DNA of 64,000 nucleotides from Caenorhabditis remanei (taxonomy: Eukaryota > Nematoda > Chromadorea > Rhabditida > Rhabditidae): contig NC_071333.1 of assembly GCF_010183535.1 (NCBI RefSeq), positions 9,360,587-9,424,586 on the forward strand. The letters are read 5' to 3'. Position numbers and translations under genes: made by a program. Below, piece after piece: positions 61,180 to 64,000 of this stretch. Within the stretch, counting starts at the first letter, position 1. Every line of letters starts with the position of its first letter. The notes beneath the pieces are model-generated. The model was not told the DNA's origin. It made no database searches and saw only the letters and a program-made list of their open reading frames with translations.

Positions 61180-61602
61180 GTTCAAGAGTGAAGTTGGTTT
61201 TCGGAATGGTTCTCCCGATACGGAAGATTGTTGGGTGTATAAGCTGTCACTTTTCTCCGCCCCGGGTGTCAAAAAGCGTATCATCCTTCGTTTTCCGTGT
61301 AGTTCTTTCTTTCACAAAAGTAAATATCCGCGGTTTGTAGTACATACCAATTGTGTACTCATGTCAGTCGAGATCACGTTTTGGTGGGCTCGCAGCTTGC
61401 ATAGTTAGAGATTCTCTGTACCCAAATGGTTCGTAGACATCAGTTTCATAATGATCTGACTGATTTTATAGAAATATATTATGTCATGAACAGGTAAAGC
61501 ATTTGAAGGAATATACAGAATAAGTAAAAACAATATAGAATCACAAATTAAAGCATTAATATTGAGATGAAATTTTCAATGTCACAGAGTCGCTTTCTTC
61601 TA
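61180..61602. other. Intergenic region
   Basis: Promoter side of the Cys-rich gene and 3' side of the AMPK gamma gene; nothing else is seen. Confidence 0.6.
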
Positions 61603-63727
61603 TCACTTGGAATTCCCATTTACAGTTTTCCGTGTTGGACGGAGCACTAAATACTCGATGACGTCAGATAAAGATATTATTCCCTGAAAAGACAATCTAT
61701 TTTAATTGGAAAAAGTTTCTAGCATACCTTTAAGATGGTCTTGTCATCAACCATAAATATTCTATGAACATTTTTGTCTATAAAAATCTCAATGAGTGAC
61801 CACAAAGTAGTGGTGTAATGTGCAGTAACAACTGCGTCACGACGAATCCCCTGAAAAGATTGAAAATCTTTTTCAGAATTCAATATATCTGACGAACACA
61901 TTGATAATCCCGATCCTGGATAGCTCTTGTGACGGTGACACTGAGATCGATGTTATCAGAAAAGGCCGCTGACGCTGCATCAAATCTGGTGTATACTTCG
62001 ACAACCTGAAACAAAGAATATTGATAGGAAACTAATTAATCTTCCATGAATTACAAAAAAATCCAGTTTTTTGTTCAGATCTCAACCTGACCTACCTTTA
62101 AAGTTGTCTTCTCCACAACTGGAATTCCACTGATATGGTTGTCAATCAACATGTCCAAACAGTCAATCAACGGTGTTTGTTCGTTGGCCTGAAATTTGTT
62201 GTTGTTTTTCATTTTGGTCAAAAAAATCAACGACTAACATATAGCAAGTTTTGCCATGTTCCAATTTCCAAGTCCACTACTCGAGAACTCAAACATTCTG
62301 GTCTCGGAAGGAGCGCGCACTGAAGTCAAACGATTAATACTCAAATATACAAAAAACAAAGATACTGACGTGTTTCCAAAGATAGTGTAATATCCTACGA
62401 TGCGTCAGAATGTATGCACAATCCCCAGTGTTTTCGTCCATGACGGGAAGGCGATGAATTCTATATTTGGTAAGCAATTCGACAGCACGGAATATACTTT
62501 CTTTCAAACCAATGTGAATAAAAGGTTTCAATTGACCTTTCATTTCCAGACACCCTAAATGCGAAACAAAATTAGAAGTTAAATTGAATTTCCTAAAACA
62601 AAATTAATCTACCTTTCCATCTTGAAATTGGCATGTACGCAATATCCATCTGTCGGAAATCCTCATGGCTTAGCGGAGTGCCTTTGAGCTCGTCAAGATT
62701 CTCACGGTACTTCCACAACATCATAAGGACCTGTGAATGAATTCTTTAAGTCACGCAACATTTTTCAAACGGAATTACCATTATAAAGTCGGTAACCGAT
62801 AATACTCCGGTAATCTCCAATGTTTTTGAATCAGCGACTAGACCAGTACGCATGCCTGTGAAATATTTCAATGTTACATTTAGAAAATTAAAATTGAACC
62901 TCACAATTATAAATCAATCCGTTGAACGCTTTTCGTACAGATATGTCATTGGTGAAAACGATTAGTTTGTTGTTCCTTGCCATAGCCTCGTAGCATTGTG
63001 ATAATTGTAAAAGGTGTGTATAGACAATATCCGAGTTTTCTGGAACAATTAGTCACATTTCCCTAACCCGAATACAATGCATCTACTTACGAACGCCTAT
63101 CCTCAATACAGTTTTGAACATGTTTTCGAGATCTTGTCTCTCTTTTTCATCAGGTCTGTCGTCATTCGCATATTTGACTATAGCGTGCTCGCTGAAAGAA
63201 ACAGAAAAAAAACATATTTTCTTCGAAAAGTTATTGAACAGACCTTATTGAAGCGCCATCTCGCTGAATAGCTTCAATGCCATCGACTGGCGCTTTTTTC
63301 TTGCTGAATATGAAATGATGTTGGAGATCGAAGAATGCTGAAGGAAGGAGAAATATGAGAAGATAAGTAATGAAGTTCTGCAGATATTTTCCTCCGGTTG
63401 CAGGAAATGAGAAATTTATGTTTTATGTTGCGAAGACTAATAAATGACAGATATGCTGAATAGATTTCACGGAAAAGAATCTCAATCTTCCCTTTTTGTG
63501 TGGAATTCTTAAATTACAATCCACTAGTTATTCTTTTGATATTTATGTTTTTGGATTCTGATTTGTACACAAGTCTGCTAAAACAAAGAACACATTCCAC
63601 AAAAACAGCTGCTCAAACTTAAGCGCTAAATATTTTGCAGTTATTTTCAATTGCCACCTTTTGGAATGCTTGGAGATTCAAACGTTGTGGCCTTATTGCG
63701 CCTAAGTCTGCCCGTTGAGTTATTCAT
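61603..63727 (-). CDS. AMP-activated protein kinase gamma subunit (four CBS domains)
   Basis: Twelve exons, 63727-63658, 63337-63244, 63191-63091, 63039-62905, 62855-62779, 62730-62613, 62554-62370, 62319-62239, 62188-62096, 62005-61898, 61850-61728 and 61683-61603, close to at least 421 residues. Four CBS repeats are seen: ARNNKLIVFTNDISVRKAF then GVLSVTDFIMVL; IHIGLKESIFRAVELLTKYR with RLPVMDE; TPLIDCLDMLIDNHISGIPV; and VVTAHYTTTLWSLIEIFIDK with NVHRIFMVDD and GIISLSDVIEYLV. Gamma subunits bind AMP, ADP and ATP through paired CBS domains and control the kinase. The first exon follows a splice acceptor (about 63750), so a longer isoform may begin beyond the window. In C. elegans a gamma gene (aakg-3, from memory) lies close to osm-5; I leave the symbol blank because there are five paralogues. 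Confidence 0.92.
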
Positions 63728-64000
63728 TGATACACACGCATTGATTATCCTGTAATAAAAAAAGTAGAGTCAAAAGGCAAAAAACATGTTGAGCTTAAAG
63801 AAGTGCACTTTTTTCTTTTTATCGTTGTGTGGGGTTAAGAAACTGAAAAGAGACTGAAGGAGAAGAGGAAAGCTCTAACCAAAAAATGGGGGAAAAGCGG
63901 ATAGAAACGAAAATGAGAATGTGGGACGAGGACATTGAAACCCTTACACGCGCGGCGCCGGGGCGTCGTTGACTGCAATTAATCGGTTTGTGCAGCTGAA
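63728..64000. other. Upstream sequence of the AMPK gamma gene
   Basis: It contains a likely splice acceptor near 63750 on the minus strand and may be intron or 5' leader. Nothing else is supported within the window. Confidence 0.5.

Noticed and set aside
1..64000. CRISPR arrays, bacterial operons, rRNA or standard tRNA genes
   Set aside because: Nothing of the kind is visible. Short evenly spaced repeats (7370-7446) have 7-base spacers and are in eukaryotic context; the only tRNA-like boxes are in the central foldback.

Overview
The window is nematode nuclear DNA, almost certainly from a Caenorhabditis species. Introns of 40-60 bases with TTTCAG-type acceptors dominate. Several genes have an acceptor just upstream of the ATG, which suits spliced-leader trans-splicing. 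The conserved genes (osm-5/IFT88, an AMPK gamma subunit, an ERGIC1 homologue, an FGFRL1-like receptor) are animal genes. In C. elegans I recall osm-5 on the X chromosome, so this may be X-linked; that is inference.

The standout is a 19,283-base mobile element at 4522-23804. It is one huge palindrome: two 9.17-kb inverted arms that agree except for two single-base homopolymer indels. It begins 5'-AG, ends CT-3', and is flanked by a 6-base direct duplication GTTGTT, which are the hallmarks of Maverick/Polinton elements. Each arm carries an apparently intact 19-exon gene for a family B DNA polymerase of the Polinton protein-primed type (1320 residues), a small acidic two-exon ORF starting head-to-head with it, and a three-exon basic Cys-containing gene. 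No integrase, packaging ATPase, protease or recognisable capsid gene is seen, so the element looks like one half of a Maverick doubled head to head. At the centre sits a diverged 987-base foldback whose ends resemble the outer ends. This suggests snap-back copying at a nested foldback element.

The element lies in a locally repeated family (1-4521 and 23805-24430) with hairpins around GCACTAAACAGTGC. A paralogous unoccupied target at about 3366-3371 confirms the insertion borders.

The rest is ordinary worm gene territory. On the plus strand: a coiled-coil gene with a perfect-looking X-box (25363-27967), a 2398-residue acidic repeat protein (28994-37352), a 618-residue Ser/Pro and coiled-coil protein (37882-40374), a four-pass membrane protein with a Gln-rich tail (53627-55216), and coding debris at about 56 kb. 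On the minus strand: a small secreted protein (40432-40928), ERGIC1 (41380-42715), a VOPP1/WBP1-like membrane protein (43395-44497), an FGFRL1-like receptor (45361-50235), osm-5 (56802-60018), a Cys-rich secreted or GPI-type protein (60261-61179), and the AMPK gamma subunit (61603-63727, perhaps continuing past the window edge). Exon models were built by hand from splice sites and reading phase; each model given with a protein length closes to a whole number of codons.
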